Below, one piece after another: positions 31,878-41,383 of a stretch of 64,000 nt of DNA. This DNA comes from an uncultured Amylibacter sp. Its GTDB lineage: Bacteria; Pseudomonadota; Alphaproteobacteria; Rhodobacterales; Rhodobacteraceae. A model generated the notes under the pieces. It had not been told where the DNA came from, did not search any database, and was given only the letters and a program-made list of their open reading frames with translations. The number at the start of each line of letters is the position of its first letter. The stretch's first letter is position 1. The stretch spans positions 872,359 through 936,358 of the forward strand of contig OX044354.1 of the NCBI GenBank assembly GCA_943846615.1. Reading direction: 5' to 3'. Position numbers and translations under genes: made by a program.

Positions 31878-33458
31878 ATGCCTTACGACGAAACATCAAT
31901 CGACGCGATCGCAGGCCTAAAGGCTGAAAACGGTACATCATGGGATGCAATCAATCCTGAGTACGTACAGCGTATGCGTCTACAAAACCGTTTCAAAACC
32001 GGTTTGGACATTGCACAGTACACAGCAGACATCATGCGCGAAGACATGGCCGCATACGACGCTGACAGCTCGCAATACACACAATCATTGGGTTGCTGGC
32101 ATGGTTTCATCGGTCAACAAAAAATGATCGCGATCAAAAAGCACTTCGGCACAACAAAACGCAAATACCTATACCTTTCAGGTTGGATGATTGCTGCGTT
32201 GCGTTCAGAGTTCGGCCCATTGCCTGACCAATCAATGCACGAAAAAACATCAGTTCCGATGTTGATCGAGGAATTGTACACATTTTTGCGTCAAGCAGAC
32301 GCACGCGAATTGGGCGGTTTGTTCCGTGAATTGGACGATGCAGCACCTGCAGACAAAGCAGCGGTTCAAGCGAAAATCGACGGTTTCCAAACACACGTTG
32401 TTCCAATCATCGCAGACATCGATGCAGGCTTTGGTAACCCAGAAGCGACATACCTGTTGGCGAAGAAAATGATCGAAGCAGGTGCATGTGCATTGCAAAT
32501 CGAAAACCAAGTGTCTGACGAAAAACAGTGTGGCCACCAAGATGGTAAAGTTACTGTTCCTCACGAAGATTTCCTCCAGAAAATCCGCGCTTGTCGTCAT
32601 GCGTTCCTTGAATTGGGTATCGACAACGGTATCATCGTTGCACGTACAGACAGCTTGGGCGCAGGCCTAACAAAACAAATCGCTGTAACGAATGAGCCTG
32701 GTGATTTGGGCGACCAATACAACAGCTTCCTTGATTGTGACGAAGTAACGTTGGACGACATGGGCAACGGCGACCTTGTTATCAAGCAAGACGGCAAACT
32801 AATGCGTCCAAAGCGTCTTCCTTCAAACTTGTTCCAATTCAAAGCAGGCACTGGCGTTGATCGTTGTGTTCTAGACTCTGTGACTTCATTGCAAAATGGC
32901 GCTGACATGATCTGGATCGAGACTGAAAAACCACACATCGGCCAAATCGGCGAAATGATTGATCGTGTACGTGAGCAGGTTCCAAATGCGAAACTTGTTT
33001 ACAACAACTCACCTTCTTTCAACTGGACACTGAACTTCCGTCAGCAAATCTTTGACGCATGGACAGAAGAAGGCAAAGATGTATCTGCATACGATCGCGC
33101 CAAATTGATGTCAGCTGATTATGACGACAGTGAATTGGCAGCGGCTGCGGACGATAAAATCCGTACCTTCCAAGAAGACAGCGCACGTGACGCAGGTATC
33201 TTCCACCACTTGATCACATTGCCAACATACCACACTGCGGCGTTGTCTACTGACAACTTGGCCAAAGAGTACTTCGGTGACGAAGGCATGTTGGGCTACG
33301 TTGCTGGCGTACAGCGCAAAGAGATCCGTCAGGGCATCGCATGCGTTAAGCACCAAAACATGTCAGGTTCTGACATGGGCGACGATCACAAAGAATACTT
33401 TGCCGGTGAAGCAGCCTTGAAAGCTGGCGGCAAAGACAACACAATGAACCAATTCTAA
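31878..33458 (+). CDS. aceA: Isocitrate lyase
   Basis: A 526-residue enzyme that splits isocitrate into glyoxylate and succinate, the first step of the glyoxylate shunt needed for growth on acetate. The active-site motif KQCGH is at residues 216-220 with catalytic Cys218, slightly different from the classical KKCGH. Other conserved parts are WLSGWMIAALRSEF-like segments near residue 95 and ARTDSLGAGL near residue 255. The length puts it in the longer ICL subgroup with a C-terminal extension compared with the E. coli enzyme. GGGAGGG precedes the ATG. Codon bias suggests high expression. Confidence 0.96.
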   Translation: MPYDETSIDAIAGLKAENGTSWDAINPEYVQRMRLQNRFKTGLDIAQYTADIMREDMAAYDADSSQYTQSLGCWHGFIGQQKMIAIKKHFGTTKRKYLYLSGWMIAALRSEFGPLPDQSMHEKTSVPMLIEELYTFLRQADARELGGLFRELDDAAPADKAAVQAKIDGFQTHVVPIIADIDAGFGNPEATYLLAKKMIEAGACALQIENQVSDEKQCGHQDGKVTVPHEDFLQKIRACRHAFLELGIDNGIIVARTDSLGAGLTKQIAVTNEPGDLGDQYNSFLDCDEVTLDDMGNGDLVIKQDGKLMRPKRLPSNLFQFKAGTGVDRCVLDSVTSLQNGADMIWIETEKPHIGQIGEMIDRVREQVPNAKLVYNNSPSFNWTLNFRQQIFDAWTEEGKDVSAYDRAKLMSADYDDSELAAAADDKIRTFQEDSARDAGIFHHLITLPTYHTAALSTDNLAKEYFGDEGMLGYVAGVQRKEIRQGIACVKHQNMSGSDMGDDHKEYFAGEAALKAGGKDNTMNQF

Positions 33459-33478
33459 TCTAACAAAGGAGACACTCC

Positions 33479-33703
33479 ATGACTGCAGACATCAAGGCCG
33501 TAGAGCCATCGACATCTGAAAAAATCGACCAAGCTGACCAAGCAATTCGCATGTTAGCAAATGATTTACACCGCCTGAACCAATCAGTAGCGCGTGCAGT
33601 AGAAGCAGGTGTCACCGTAGAATTGATCAGATCAAGCCGTCACCACAATGGTGACGGTAACTGGGGCGACTTGTTAATCCCAGTGATCACGAAAAAGGGT
33701 TAA
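33479..33703 (+). CDS. Small conserved protein downstream of isocitrate lyase
   Basis: A 74-residue hydrophilic protein starting 20 bases after aceA with a good AAAGGAGA ribosome site, so it is co-transcribed. It has an N-terminal helix with heptad character (about residues 14-48) and a C-terminal segment HHNGDGNWGDLLIPV. No known domain is recognised. The coding sequence contains a perfect nine-base stem CCGTCACCA/TGGTGACGG with a three-base loop at 33637-33657. Operon position suggests a link to the glyoxylate shunt. Confidence 0.78.
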   Translation: MTADIKAVEPSTSEKIDQADQAIRMLANDLHRLNQSVARAVEAGVTVELIRSSRHHNGDGNWGDLLIPVITKKG

Positions 33704-33745
33704 CCCCCTTATTGGGAACGGAATCATAACACCCTGCCCCATTTG

Positions 33746-33773
33746 AACCCCAGCCTTTTGGCTGGGGTTTTTT
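33746..33773 (+). terminator. Intrinsic terminator of the aceA operon
   Basis: AACCCCAGCC, loop TTTT, GGCTGGGGTT followed by TTTT: a ten-base GC-rich stem and T run after the small gene downstream of aceA. Confidence 0.92.
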
Positions 33774-33840
33774 GTTGCTGTAAATGCAACGGTGATTGCC
33801 GAAATCTTGCAATTTAGCCAATCAGCCTTACCTAAACCCC

Positions 33841-34326
33841 ATGAAAAGACGTGAATTCCTTGCTGGGTTAAGTACAACTGCCACACTTCCAATGATGCCG
33901 ACCAAGGCTCTTTTAGGAGTTCTTGGCGCTTCGCAAACACCCAAGCTCTATGCCAAAGCGGCCAAGTGGGCGGGGATTTGGGAACAAAGCTCTGTTACCA
34001 TGTTGAAAAGCCAGTTTGGGTTAGATAGCCGAACCGCGCATGGGTTGTTCGATCAATTGGTGGCGGATCGCATCGTCGGCGCACCTGATGCGTCTGGGAT
34101 GGCGCGCGTTGCGGTTTCCAGCATTGATAAGGCGCTGATACCAGAACGCGTTAGGAAAGTGCTAAAACAAGAACAGAGGGTTGAGACATTCGACCCTGCT
34201 CAGAAGACATCCCTGGAAGAGGCGAGCGAAATTGATATGCGATCTGATGCAGATGAAAAAAACGCAATGGATCTAAATGGCGAAATTCACGCAGATGCTG
34301 AGTCCGATGAGACCCAAGAAATCTAA
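33841..34326 (+). CDS. Hypothetical protein with Tat-like N-terminus
   Basis: A 161-residue protein from the ATG at 33841. It begins MKRREFLAGLSTTATL, a twin-arginine-like signal, although the following hydrophobic stretch is short. The middle part (about 40-110) reads KAAKWAGIWEQSSVTMLKSQFGLDSRTAHGLFDQLVAD and looks helical, like a small winged-helix or helical bundle. The C-terminal 45 residues are acidic, rich in Asp and Glu. I do not recognise a family. It precedes the multicopper oxidase gene, whose product also has a Tat signal, but the 150-base gap argues against a tight operon. Confidence 0.65.
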   Translation: MKRREFLAGLSTTATLPMMPTKALLGVLGASQTPKLYAKAAKWAGIWEQSSVTMLKSQFGLDSRTAHGLFDQLVADRIVGAPDASGMARVAVSSIDKALIPERVRKVLKQEQRVETFDPAQKTSLEEASEIDMRSDADEKNAMDLNGEIHADAESDETQEI

Positions 34327-34474
34327 GGCCATTCTTCCTGTCCCAATACGCTTTGAATAAGCTCTCCCGACAAACTTCTTGCCACAAGTGTGTTTTAATG
34401 CTTCTTTCAACCTGAAGTAGCTATAAGTAGTTTTTCCAAATTACAAAAAGCACATTTTAAAAGGGGGAATTTAC

Positions 34475-36271
34475 ATGACTGACATTTCACGTCGCGGATT
34501 TTTGACACGTTCGGGCAGCATGCTGGCGATTGGAACAGCGGCAACAACATTGACACCAAACAACGCAACTGCAGGCTCCACCAAGCCAACGGGGCCAATA
34601 AAGCACTACGATTTAACCGCGCAATGGGTCACGGGAACCTTGGGTGACACCAAGGTCAAGCTACGCACGTGGAATGGCACAGTTCCTGGCACGATGATCG
34701 TTGCCGAACCGGGTGACACGCTGACAATCGATATTTTAAACAGCCTTACACCGTATGATTCATCCGCATGGAAAGGCAACCATAACGTACCACATGATTT
34801 GAATTCGACGAACCTGCACGTTCACGGTTTAGAGGTACAACCCCACCTGTTCGAACCTTTGGGCACCGCTGATCCACATGCACCAATGATTTCAATTCCA
34901 CCCGAAGGTGGTACAAAAAGCTATCGTTTTGACATCCCCTCAGATCAACCATGCGGCCTGTTCTGGTACCACCCCCACAAACATGGATCGACCGCTGTTC
35001 AGGCTGTCAGTGGAATGGCAGGAGGTATTTTGATCAAGGGTGATATCGATGAAGTCCCTGAAATAGCCGCTGCTGATGACAACATTATGGTAATCCAAGA
35101 TATTGGCCTATTTCCAACGGATAATCCCGACAAGGACGGTGCTGACACCTATATCTATGAACCCACGCAAAACGCGATCTGGCAAACATTTACAGGTAAA
35201 GTCACGATCGATGGCGTAGAACAACCTGATCTGAAAAGCGGATTCACGACGGGTGATTATCCCATTCGGTACTTTCTGATCAACGGCCAGCCGTTTTTCA
35301 AAGAGGTGCACAACCCTGACAGCCCGGCCGAACCAACAGGCACACAAATGGATGTGCCGACATATAAAATGAAACAAGGCGAGGTCGCGCGTTTTCGCAT
35401 GTTAAACGCGAATTCAGATGATGTAATGCCGATTTATCTGCAAGACCACGATCTGCATTTGATTGGGATGGATGGTGTAAACCTGCCCAAACTGCGGAAG
35501 TTACCCGCACTGCCAGCGGGTGCGGCGGATACCGATTATCAATTGTTGATGGCACCAGCAAACCGGTGCGAATATCTGGTAAAAGCCAACGCCAAACCCG
35601 GCGTTTATGAATTGCGTCAATCCCCGCAATCGTTGCAGTTTTTGAAAAGCGAAGGCCGCGTTCTGGCCCGCATCGAAATCAGTTCCGAAACCAACGAAAT
35701 GTCACTACCAACAGACCTGCCAATTCAAACGCGACACTTCCCGTTGATAGACGAGGACGAGGTCGTGAACACCCGCATCATCGAATTTGGAATGCAGTTT
35801 CCCGCACAAGCAAACCCAACGGTTGGCATCGATTTCTTTATCAACAACCAACTGTACGAAGAGCTGAGCGTGGCGAATACCGTCATCTTGGATACAGCCG
35901 AAGATTGGATTATCAAATCACCACCGATGCCAGATACGCCCGATGGGCATCACGCGGTCATGCACCACGATAACACCGAAGGTCATCCGTTCCACATCCA
36001 CGTAAATTCGTTTGAAATCATTGCGATGGCGGATGTGGATTCCAATGGGGTCGCATCAAACGAGGTGCGATATGGCCCCGGCGAAATCTTGATCCAAGAT
36101 ACAGTCTGGGTGCCCTTGGGCAAGCAAGTGACGATCCGTCAGAAGTATAAACAATGGACAGGCAAGGCCGTTTATCATTGCCACATTCTGCCCCACGAAG
36201 ACACCGGGATGATGCAGAACCTGATGATCTTAGATTCCAAATTAAAACCTGGTCATGGCTCGCATAAGTAG
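34475..36271 (+). CDS. Multicopper oxidase, Tat-exported
   Basis: A 598-residue periplasmic oxidase with the signal DISRRGFLTRSGSMLAIG and a cleavage near residue 30. The copper-binding motifs are all present: HVHGLE near residue 111, WYHPHKHG near 164, HPFHIHVN near 506 and YHCHILPHEDTGMM near 567. The C-terminal HCH-x3-H pattern includes a Met for the type 1 copper. Three cupredoxin domains are implied. Members oxidise phenolics, Cu(I), Mn(II) or are FtsP/SufI-like without activity; here all copper ligands are kept, so it is probably active. Upstream is GGGGG before the ATG. Confidence 0.92.
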   Translation: MTDISRRGFLTRSGSMLAIGTAATTLTPNNATAGSTKPTGPIKHYDLTAQWVTGTLGDTKVKLRTWNGTVPGTMIVAEPGDTLTIDILNSLTPYDSSAWKGNHNVPHDLNSTNLHVHGLEVQPHLFEPLGTADPHAPMISIPPEGGTKSYRFDIPSDQPCGLFWYHPHKHGSTAVQAVSGMAGGILIKGDIDEVPEIAAADDNIMVIQDIGLFPTDNPDKDGADTYIYEPTQNAIWQTFTGKVTIDGVEQPDLKSGFTTGDYPIRYFLINGQPFFKEVHNPDSPAEPTGTQMDVPTYKMKQGEVARFRMLNANSDDVMPIYLQDHDLHLIGMDGVNLPKLRKLPALPAGAADTDYQLLMAPANRCEYLVKANAKPGVYELRQSPQSLQFLKSEGRVLARIEISSETNEMSLPTDLPIQTRHFPLIDEDEVVNTRIIEFGMQFPAQANPTVGIDFFINNQLYEELSVANTVILDTAEDWIIKSPPMPDTPDGHHAVMHHDNTEGHPFHIHVNSFEIIAMADVDSNGVASNEVRYGPGEILIQDTVWVPLGKQVTIRQKYKQWTGKAVYHCHILPHEDTGMMQNLMILDSKLKPGHGSHK

Positions 36272-36319
36272 ATGGACGCACTCTGAGACTTCATAAGTAA
36301 TAAAGTTACGTATGAATAT

Positions 36320-37216
36320 CTAATTGCCCTGAGTATGCTCAAACCGCAACGCTTGCTCAGGGATATTACCAACATAGGTTACTGATGGCGTATCTTCGCA
36401 ACTGTACTCTAGCCCATGTATCCGTTCGTATTCCTGGTTAAACGTTTTTAGCGTGCTGGCTCGAATGCTTGAGGTAGCATTTGTACTTATCCCGCCGTGG
36501 TATTGATGGAAAACCCCTTCTCCCAATATGGCGATGGGCATAACATCCGTGATCTTCATCGCACGGTTGCGAAAGTCATGGTTTACTAGCCCACCACCAG
36601 GTGTTTGGAAGCGTTGATCAAATCCACCAATCCCTTCAAACGTTTTCTTACGCATCGAAAGCCAACTACATTCACGCGGAATACCGCTATGGAACCCCGG
36701 CATTGAAGACGGTGCAAGCGAAGAGACGTCAAAAAGTTTATAACCGTTCGTTGGCCATTTTATAATATCCAACAACCTATCTTCAGATACTTGGTTGTAT
36801 CCTTCCAGCATTGAGCTGTTCTGTTCTTTTGGCCCTAAATGCCAAGATAATGAACACACAAATGGTTGCTTAGCGGTTTCCAATCCGACAAGGGTCTGGC
36901 GGATCAATCCCGGCGATGCCATCCGTGCGCCATCTACAATCAGCGCGATATTTGGCGCCAGTGCCATATCAACACCAGCATTTACAGCCGCCACTGGTGA
37001 CACACTGTCGGTTTCGTAAAATACATATCGAAAATTGGAACCATGTCGCTCGACATCATGCTTGCTTAAGGGATTGGGTGATCCGTTATCAATCGCAATA
37101 ACTTCATATTCGCCTGCCTCAATCCCAGTTTGATAGCTCGCACTGAGTGAGTGCAACGTGCGCTCTGCCTCCCTTTTCATATTATAGAAGACAACAATGA
37201 TGGATAACTTCGTCAA
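36320..37216 (-). CDS. Glycosyltransferase family 2
   Basis: A 298-residue GT-A-fold enzyme. The N-terminal LSIIVVFYNMKREAERTL is the family 2 opening, AIDNGSPNP near residue 42 marks the nucleotide-sugar pocket, LIVDGARMASPG near 94 replaces the usual DxD with a single Asp, and GGFDQRF near 199 is the acceptor-side motif. The lack of a clear DxD is notable but seen in the family. It lies downstream of a decayed sulfotransferase gene on the same strand. The two probably formed a small surface-glycan module. Confidence 0.85.
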   Translation of the reverse strand: MTKLSIIVVFYNMKREAERTLHSLSASYQTGIEAGEYEVIAIDNGSPNPLSKHDVERHGSNFRYVFYETDSVSPVAAVNAGVDMALAPNIALIVDGARMASPGLIRQTLVGLETAKQPFVCSLSWHLGPKEQNSSMLEGYNQVSEDRLLDIIKWPTNGYKLFDVSSLAPSSMPGFHSGIPRECSWLSMRKKTFEGIGGFDQRFQTPGGGLVNHDFRNRAMKITDVMPIAILGEGVFHQYHGGISTNATSSIRASTLKTFNQEYERIHGLEYSCEDTPSVTYVGNIPEQALRFEHTQGN

Positions 37217-37226
37217 CGAAACAGTC

Positions 37227-37943
37227 CTATCCTTTGGTTTTCTCTAACAGGTCTAGATATAAAAACTGTATATCATCGGGTAGATCATAAGTAATTAAAT
37301 TCACATTTGACCGCAACGCGTTTTCAAAAAAACTATCCTCGTCATTATACGGCGACAATCCAAGTCTATGCGCCATCTAGATCAAGGCCTCGCTATATTT
37401 TTCAGGCGACCAATCAAAACAAATAAATAGCATTTTTTTGCGTCTGACTTAGGGTCAGTAAACGTTCGTTATATGCCTTCCAAAGCGCCAAGCCCCTCTC
37501 TATTGGGAAACCGTTTCGGAACTTCAATGACTGGGCCGCCGACAATGGGTGTCGAAATGTGGCGACGATTTCAACTTTTGGAAATGCATCTAACCAGCCC
37601 TCTAAGGTAAACAACGTACGCGGCTCTTTAAAACCCCATTTTTGATCGCTGGGGTATCTTGCAATCAACGCGTCTCTTGCCGCGATCTGCTCTGAAGTCC
37701 AATTCAACACGCTCTTCGGCGGATTATCCCAGGTGGCCTCAACCGATCCAAGCACGGAATCATTTAAATCCATAATATTGCGATTTTCGCGATTGCCTTT
37801 GGCATTATGACGCGCTTGTGTATCTACTTCTCCGAGAAATAAGCCTGCCTGTTCAAGGCAACCCGCCAAGCAACTCGTACCACTTCGGTGCATTCCCAAA
37901 ATAAAACGGGGGGAGAATTGGCCACAGAACTAGGTTTCGACAT
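37227..37943 (-). pseudogene. Sulfotransferase family protein, multiply disrupted
   Basis: Translation from the ATG at 37943 (MSKPSSVANSP) breaks in a run of six C bases near 37906-37911; the next frame continues PRFILGMHRSGTSCLAG, the PAPS-binding motif of sulfotransferases, and later VATFRHPLSAAQSL. A second break lies in a run of seven A (minus strand) near 37433-37439, after which a third frame reads MLFICFDWSPEKYSEALI. That frame meets a TAG at 37377-37379 and then continues to a TAG at 37227. Three lesions make it a pseudogene unless two are sequencing errors in homopolymers; the in-frame TAG would still remain. Confidence 0.82.
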
Positions 37944-38168
37944 TTTCTTTCATTCTCTTGGCCAAGTAGTCACTAAAGTATTCTAGACAAGTTTTTAATA
38001 CATATATGATAAAATGTTCTCATAAAAATTCATTTCATGAATTCAGAATTACTTGATCTAGGCCTATTTGCAAAGGAGGCGGCCGCTCTCGTAGGTGGTC
38101 ATCCTCACAACCAATAGACACCATTCGTTCGGGCTACGCGGACATGTCGCTTAAACCTCCCAAACTGG
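37944..38168. other. Intergenic region, nothing firm
   Basis: About 225 bases, AT-rich in the first half. A 26-codon frame at 38037-38117 on the plus strand (starting MNSELLDLGLFAKEAA) has a protein-like sound but no ribosome site and no family; it could be a gene remnant. No promoter or RNA gene is evident. Confidence 0.3.
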
Positions 38169-38714
38169 TTAAACCTTCGTCAGTTTCGCACCATTACGCA
38201 TAACACCATCCGTCACCACTTGGCACAATACCCCGCGAAGACGATATTTGATGTTCTCCTCTTCACGCACCCAATCCAGCGCATCTGCACCATAGCGCAC
38301 CTTCCATTTTACACAGGCATTGTTCCAATGGCTACCAACACGCAATTGCGCCGTGCCCGCTTGGATGATCGTACCAACGGGGAGGTTCTCCTCGGACAAG
38401 TCCATATCTGCGATCATCGTGTCGCCTGGATGGGGGGCCTCGCCACCCTGTACGTATACCAAATCCAGCACGCGTTTTTGCAGAATGCTAACTTGGATAT
38501 CGGGGTTACCTGTGCCGTCGTCGTTTTTCAGCCAAGGCGAATGAGACCAACGGCAACCATCTACACCACCCACCGCTGTCACCGCGATTTCATCGACATA
38601 GGTGCGCTCTCCAAACCCAGGACGAAAGCAGAGTTGTTCGATCATCGCACCATCTTTGGGGGCGGACAAAACATAAGGTATTGCAGCATCAAGAGTTGCA
38701 CGATCAGGTTTCAT
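38169..38714 (-). CDS. MOSC domain protein
   Basis: A 181-residue protein. PHPGDTMIADMDLSEENLPVGT near residue 95 and the cysteine segment NNACVKWKVRYGADAL near 131 match the MOSC (molybdenum cofactor sulfurase C-terminal) family, whose conserved Cys is thought to carry sulfur for molybdenum or other metal-sulfur sites. Its start overlaps the end of the MoeB/ThiF-like gene by 11 bases, so the two are coupled. This suggests a role in sulfur transfer to molybdenum cofactor, possibly for the hydroxylase at 5.7-9.3 kb (inference). Confidence 0.8.
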   Translation of the reverse strand: MKPDRATLDAAIPYVLSAPKDGAMIEQLCFRPGFGERTYVDEIAVTAVGGVDGCRWSHSPWLKNDDGTGNPDIQVSILQKRVLDLVYVQGGEAPHPGDTMIADMDLSEENLPVGTIIQAGTAQLRVGSHWNNACVKWKVRYGADALDWVREEENIKYRLRGVLCQVVTDGVMRNGAKLTKV

Positions 38715-39627
38715 TCAGGGCTCCGCAGGTTTCACATTTCAGGTTCTTGTTGATTTTCAACATACGCGTGTCACCGTAAAGTGCATCAAAAATCAGCATG
38801 GTTCCAGACAGGGTTTTACCCGCCCCTGTGATATGCTTGATCACCTCGGCCGCCATCATCGAACCGATGATCCCTGGCAACGCGCCCATCACACCTGCCG
38901 CCGCACAATTCGGAGCCAGCCCATCTGCAGGCTCGTTTGGAAACAAACAGCTGTAGCACGGCGCGTTAGGGGTGGCATTGAACAGGCTTATCTGCCCTTC
39001 CCATTGGGTGATTGCACCCGACAACAGCGGCGTGTTTGTTACGACACTAGCGGCATTGACCAACTGGCGTGTTTCAAAATTATCGCACCCATCGACAATC
39101 AGATCGAAATCGGCAAACAGCTGATCTGCATCATCCGCGGTTAGGCGGCGGTTATATGGTAGAACTTCTACGAACGGGTTCAGTTTTTTCAGATTGGTTT
39201 GAGCCGCAAAAACCTTGGGCATATCCAATTGATCCTCATTGAACAGCACTTGGCGTTGCAGATTTGATAGGCTGACAATATCGTCATCGATCACACCAAT
39301 CGTGCCTACGCCCGCCGCGGCAAGGTAAGACAAAACGGGCGAACCCAGTCCACCTGCCCCAACCACCAAAACACGCGCATCGCGCAATTTGTTCTGACCT
39401 TGGCCGCCGACCTCTCGCAAAACAATATGACGCGCATAGCGTTCCAATTCTGCATCTGACATTTGAGACGATGGGACATCATCAGGGCGTTCATCTAACG
39501 CGGCGCGTGCCCGAGCCGATGCACGGCGCAGGAAACGGATGTAAAATGCCAATGCAAAAATCAGGAAGAGCGTGAAGGCGCCTTGGGGGGAAATCACATT
39601 ACCAAGCGCAGTTAAAATATCATCCAT
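38704..39627 (-). CDS. moeB: MoeB/ThiF-family E1-like adenylyltransferase with N-terminal membrane helix
   Basis: A 307-residue protein. Residues about 15-33 form a hydrophobic helix followed by RFLRRAS, so it is probably anchored to the membrane. The E1 fold follows: RHIVLREVGGQGQ near residue 64, the ATP-binding GAGGLGSPVL near 90, and SNLQRQVLF with the arginine finger near 123. Zinc cysteines are CYSCLF near 222 and CETCG at the end. It adenylates the diglycine tail of MoaD or ThiS. It starts within the dut stop codon (TAATG). MoeB versus ThiF cannot be told from sequence alone; the MOSC neighbour favours MoeB. Confidence 0.87.
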   Translation of the reverse strand: MDDILTALGNVISPQGAFTLFLIFALAFYIRFLRRASARARAALDERPDDVPSSQMSDAELERYARHIVLREVGGQGQNKLRDARVLVVGAGGLGSPVLSYLAAAGVGTIGVIDDDIVSLSNLQRQVLFNEDQLDMPKVFAAQTNLKKLNPFVEVLPYNRRLTADDADQLFADFDLIVDGCDNFETRQLVNAASVVTNTPLLSGAITQWEGQISLFNATPNAPCYSCLFPNEPADGLAPNCAAAGVMGALPGIIGSMMAAEVIKHITGAGKTLSGTMLIFDALYGDTRMLKINKNLKCETCGALNET

Positions 39628-40091
39628 TACTTGCGGCCCGTCGATCCAAAACCACCGGCACCGCGTGTGGTTTCATCAAGATCATCAACAGGTTGCCATG
39701 TGGCCTGTATCACAGGCGCAAAAACGATCTGTGCGATGCGGTCACCGTGAGTAATGTGGAAATCTGTGTCACCGTGATTAATCAACGCAACCCCGACAGG
39801 GCCGCGATAATCCGCATCGATTGTACCGGGCGTATTCGGGACGCTGATGCCTTGCTTCAAGGCAAGGCCTGAACGTGGTCTAATTTGCGCCTCATATCCT
39901 GCTGGTATCGCGATGGACAAACCAGTTGGCACCAAGGCACGTTTTCCAGCGGCGATGATCAGGCCCGTTTTACGGGTATCATTGGGCAGGTTGGCGCGTA
40001 AATCCATGCCCGCAGATTGTGGGGTTTCATAGGCCGGCAGGGGTTGGGTTTCATCCGCACCGTCAACAAATTTTACTTGGACGTTTATCAT
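39627..40091 (-). CDS. dut: Deoxyuridine 5-prime-triphosphate nucleotidohydrolase
   Basis: A 154-residue dUTPase with all five trimeric dUTPase motifs: [17 protein letters not shown], the uracil pocket [12 protein letters not shown] with the catalytic Asp, GDRIAQIVF, and the C-terminal arm [10 protein letters not shown]. It hydrolyses dUTP to dUMP, keeping uracil out of DNA and feeding thymidylate synthesis. It overlaps coaBC by four bases at its start. The coaBC-dut pairing is widespread in bacteria. Confidence 0.97.
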   Translation of the reverse strand: MINVQVKFVDGADETQPLPAYETPQSAGMDLRANLPNDTRKTGLIIAAGKRALVPTGLSIAIPAGYEAQIRPRSGLALKQGISVPNTPGTIDADYRGPVGVALINHGDTDFHITHGDRIAQIVFAPVIQATWQPVDDLDETTRGAGGFGSTGRK

Positions 40092-41284
40092 TTCAATTCA
40101 TCCGCCATTTGTTTCGCAAGTTTTTGTGCCACCGCATTCTTGGACATACGCGGCCAATCGATTAGGCCGTTTTCGGTAATCAACGTCACATCGTTTTCCG
40201 TGCCCCCCATTATGCCCGTTTCGGGGGAAACATCATTGGCGACAATCCAATCGCATTGTTTGCGTTCCCGCTTTGCGGTCGCGTTTTCCAACACATCATC
40301 GGTTTCTGCGGCAAAGCCAACGATCAACCTTGGGCGATTTTTCTTCATTTGCGATACGGTTGCCAAAATGTCTGGATTTTCAGCAAAGTTCAAAACGGGT
40401 ATATCACCCGCTGCGTTCTTCTTGATCTTGCGGTCTGTGGCGTCTTTCATACGCCAATCAGCGACAGCCGCGGCAAAAACTGCAGCATCACATGGCAACG
40501 CCACCTGCACAGCATCCAACATTTCACGGGCGGTTTCGACACGAATAATGTCACACCCTTCAGGCATTTCCGCGCTTGCAGGGCCAGTGATAAAACTGAC
40601 CCGCGCACCCAGCGCCGACAATGCATTGGCGATTGCCGTGCCCTGTGATCCCGATGATCGGTTAGCGATATAGCGCACGGGATCGATGGGTTCATGCGTG
40701 GGGCCAGAGGTAACGATGATGTGCTTACCTTTTAACGGTCCATTCAACAAAATGTCCGCCGCCGCATCCGCGATGGAATCGGGTTCCGACATACGACCAA
40801 ATCCGAATTCTCCACAGGCCATATCGCCTTCATCCGGGCCGCAGACGTAAATTCCGTCTCTGCGCAACGTCTCCAAATTGCGCTGTGTCGCGGCATGTTC
40901 CCACATGCGCACATTCATTGCGGGCGCGATCATCACAGGGGTATCCGTTGCCAATAACAATGTCGTCGCCAAATCAGACGCCATACCCAGGGCCATTTTC
41001 GCCATCAAGTCGCCTGTTGCTGGCGCCACGATGATCAAATCCGCAGAGCGAGACAATTCGATATGCCCCATTTCCGCCTCGTCTGTCAGATCAAACAGGT
41101 CTTGATATACTTTGTGCCCTGACAAGGCAGAAGCAGACAGAGGCGTTACGAATTCGGATGCCGCACGTGTCATCACAGGCACGACTGATGCGCCACGCTT
41201 TTGCAACGCCCGGATGAGTTCAAGCGACTTATAAGCGGCGATACCACCCCCGATGATTAATAATACGCGTCTGCCATTTAACAT
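40088..41284 (-). CDS. coaBC: Bifunctional phosphopantothenoylcysteine decarboxylase/synthetase
   Basis: A 398-residue bifunctional CoA biosynthesis enzyme. The N-terminal CoaC flavoprotein domain has GGIAAYK near residue 13, the active-site His in MGHIELS near 72, PAMNVRMW near 120 and the [11 protein letters not shown] substrate flap. The C-terminal CoaB domain begins with [16 protein letters not shown] near 190 and has the conserved NRSSGSQG. It ligates cysteine to phosphopantothenate and decarboxylates the product. It overlaps dut and is divergent from cobU. Confidence 0.97.
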   Translation of the reverse strand: MLNGRRVLLIIGGGIAAYKSLELIRALQKRGASVVPVMTRAASEFVTPLSASALSGHKVYQDLFDLTDEAEMGHIELSRSADLIIVAPATGDLMAKMALGMASDLATTLLLATDTPVMIAPAMNVRMWEHAATQRNLETLRRDGIYVCGPDEGDMACGEFGFGRMSEPDSIADAAADILLNGPLKGKHIIVTSGPTHEPIDPVRYIANRSSGSQGTAIANALSALGARVSFITGPASAEMPEGCDIIRVETAREMLDAVQVALPCDAAVFAAAVADWRMKDATDRKIKKNAAGDIPVLNFAENPDILATVSQMKKNRPRLIVGFAAETDDVLENATAKRERKQCDWIVANDVSPETGIMGGTENDVTLITENGLIDWPRMSKNAVAQKLAKQMADELK

Positions 41285-41383
41285 ATCTATGCCGTGTGTT
41301 TGTTTGCATTATGTGTAATGGCGTCAATCCAAGGTGGCAAGCGGGGGATGGATGGTTAAATTATTTCGTGATATGGTATTTGT

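Noticed and set aside
37414..37899. Intact 161-residue sulfotransferase
   Set aside because: It begins inside the PAPS-binding motif and ends early; the flanking frames hold the missing N- and C-terminal parts, so it is part of a pseudogene.
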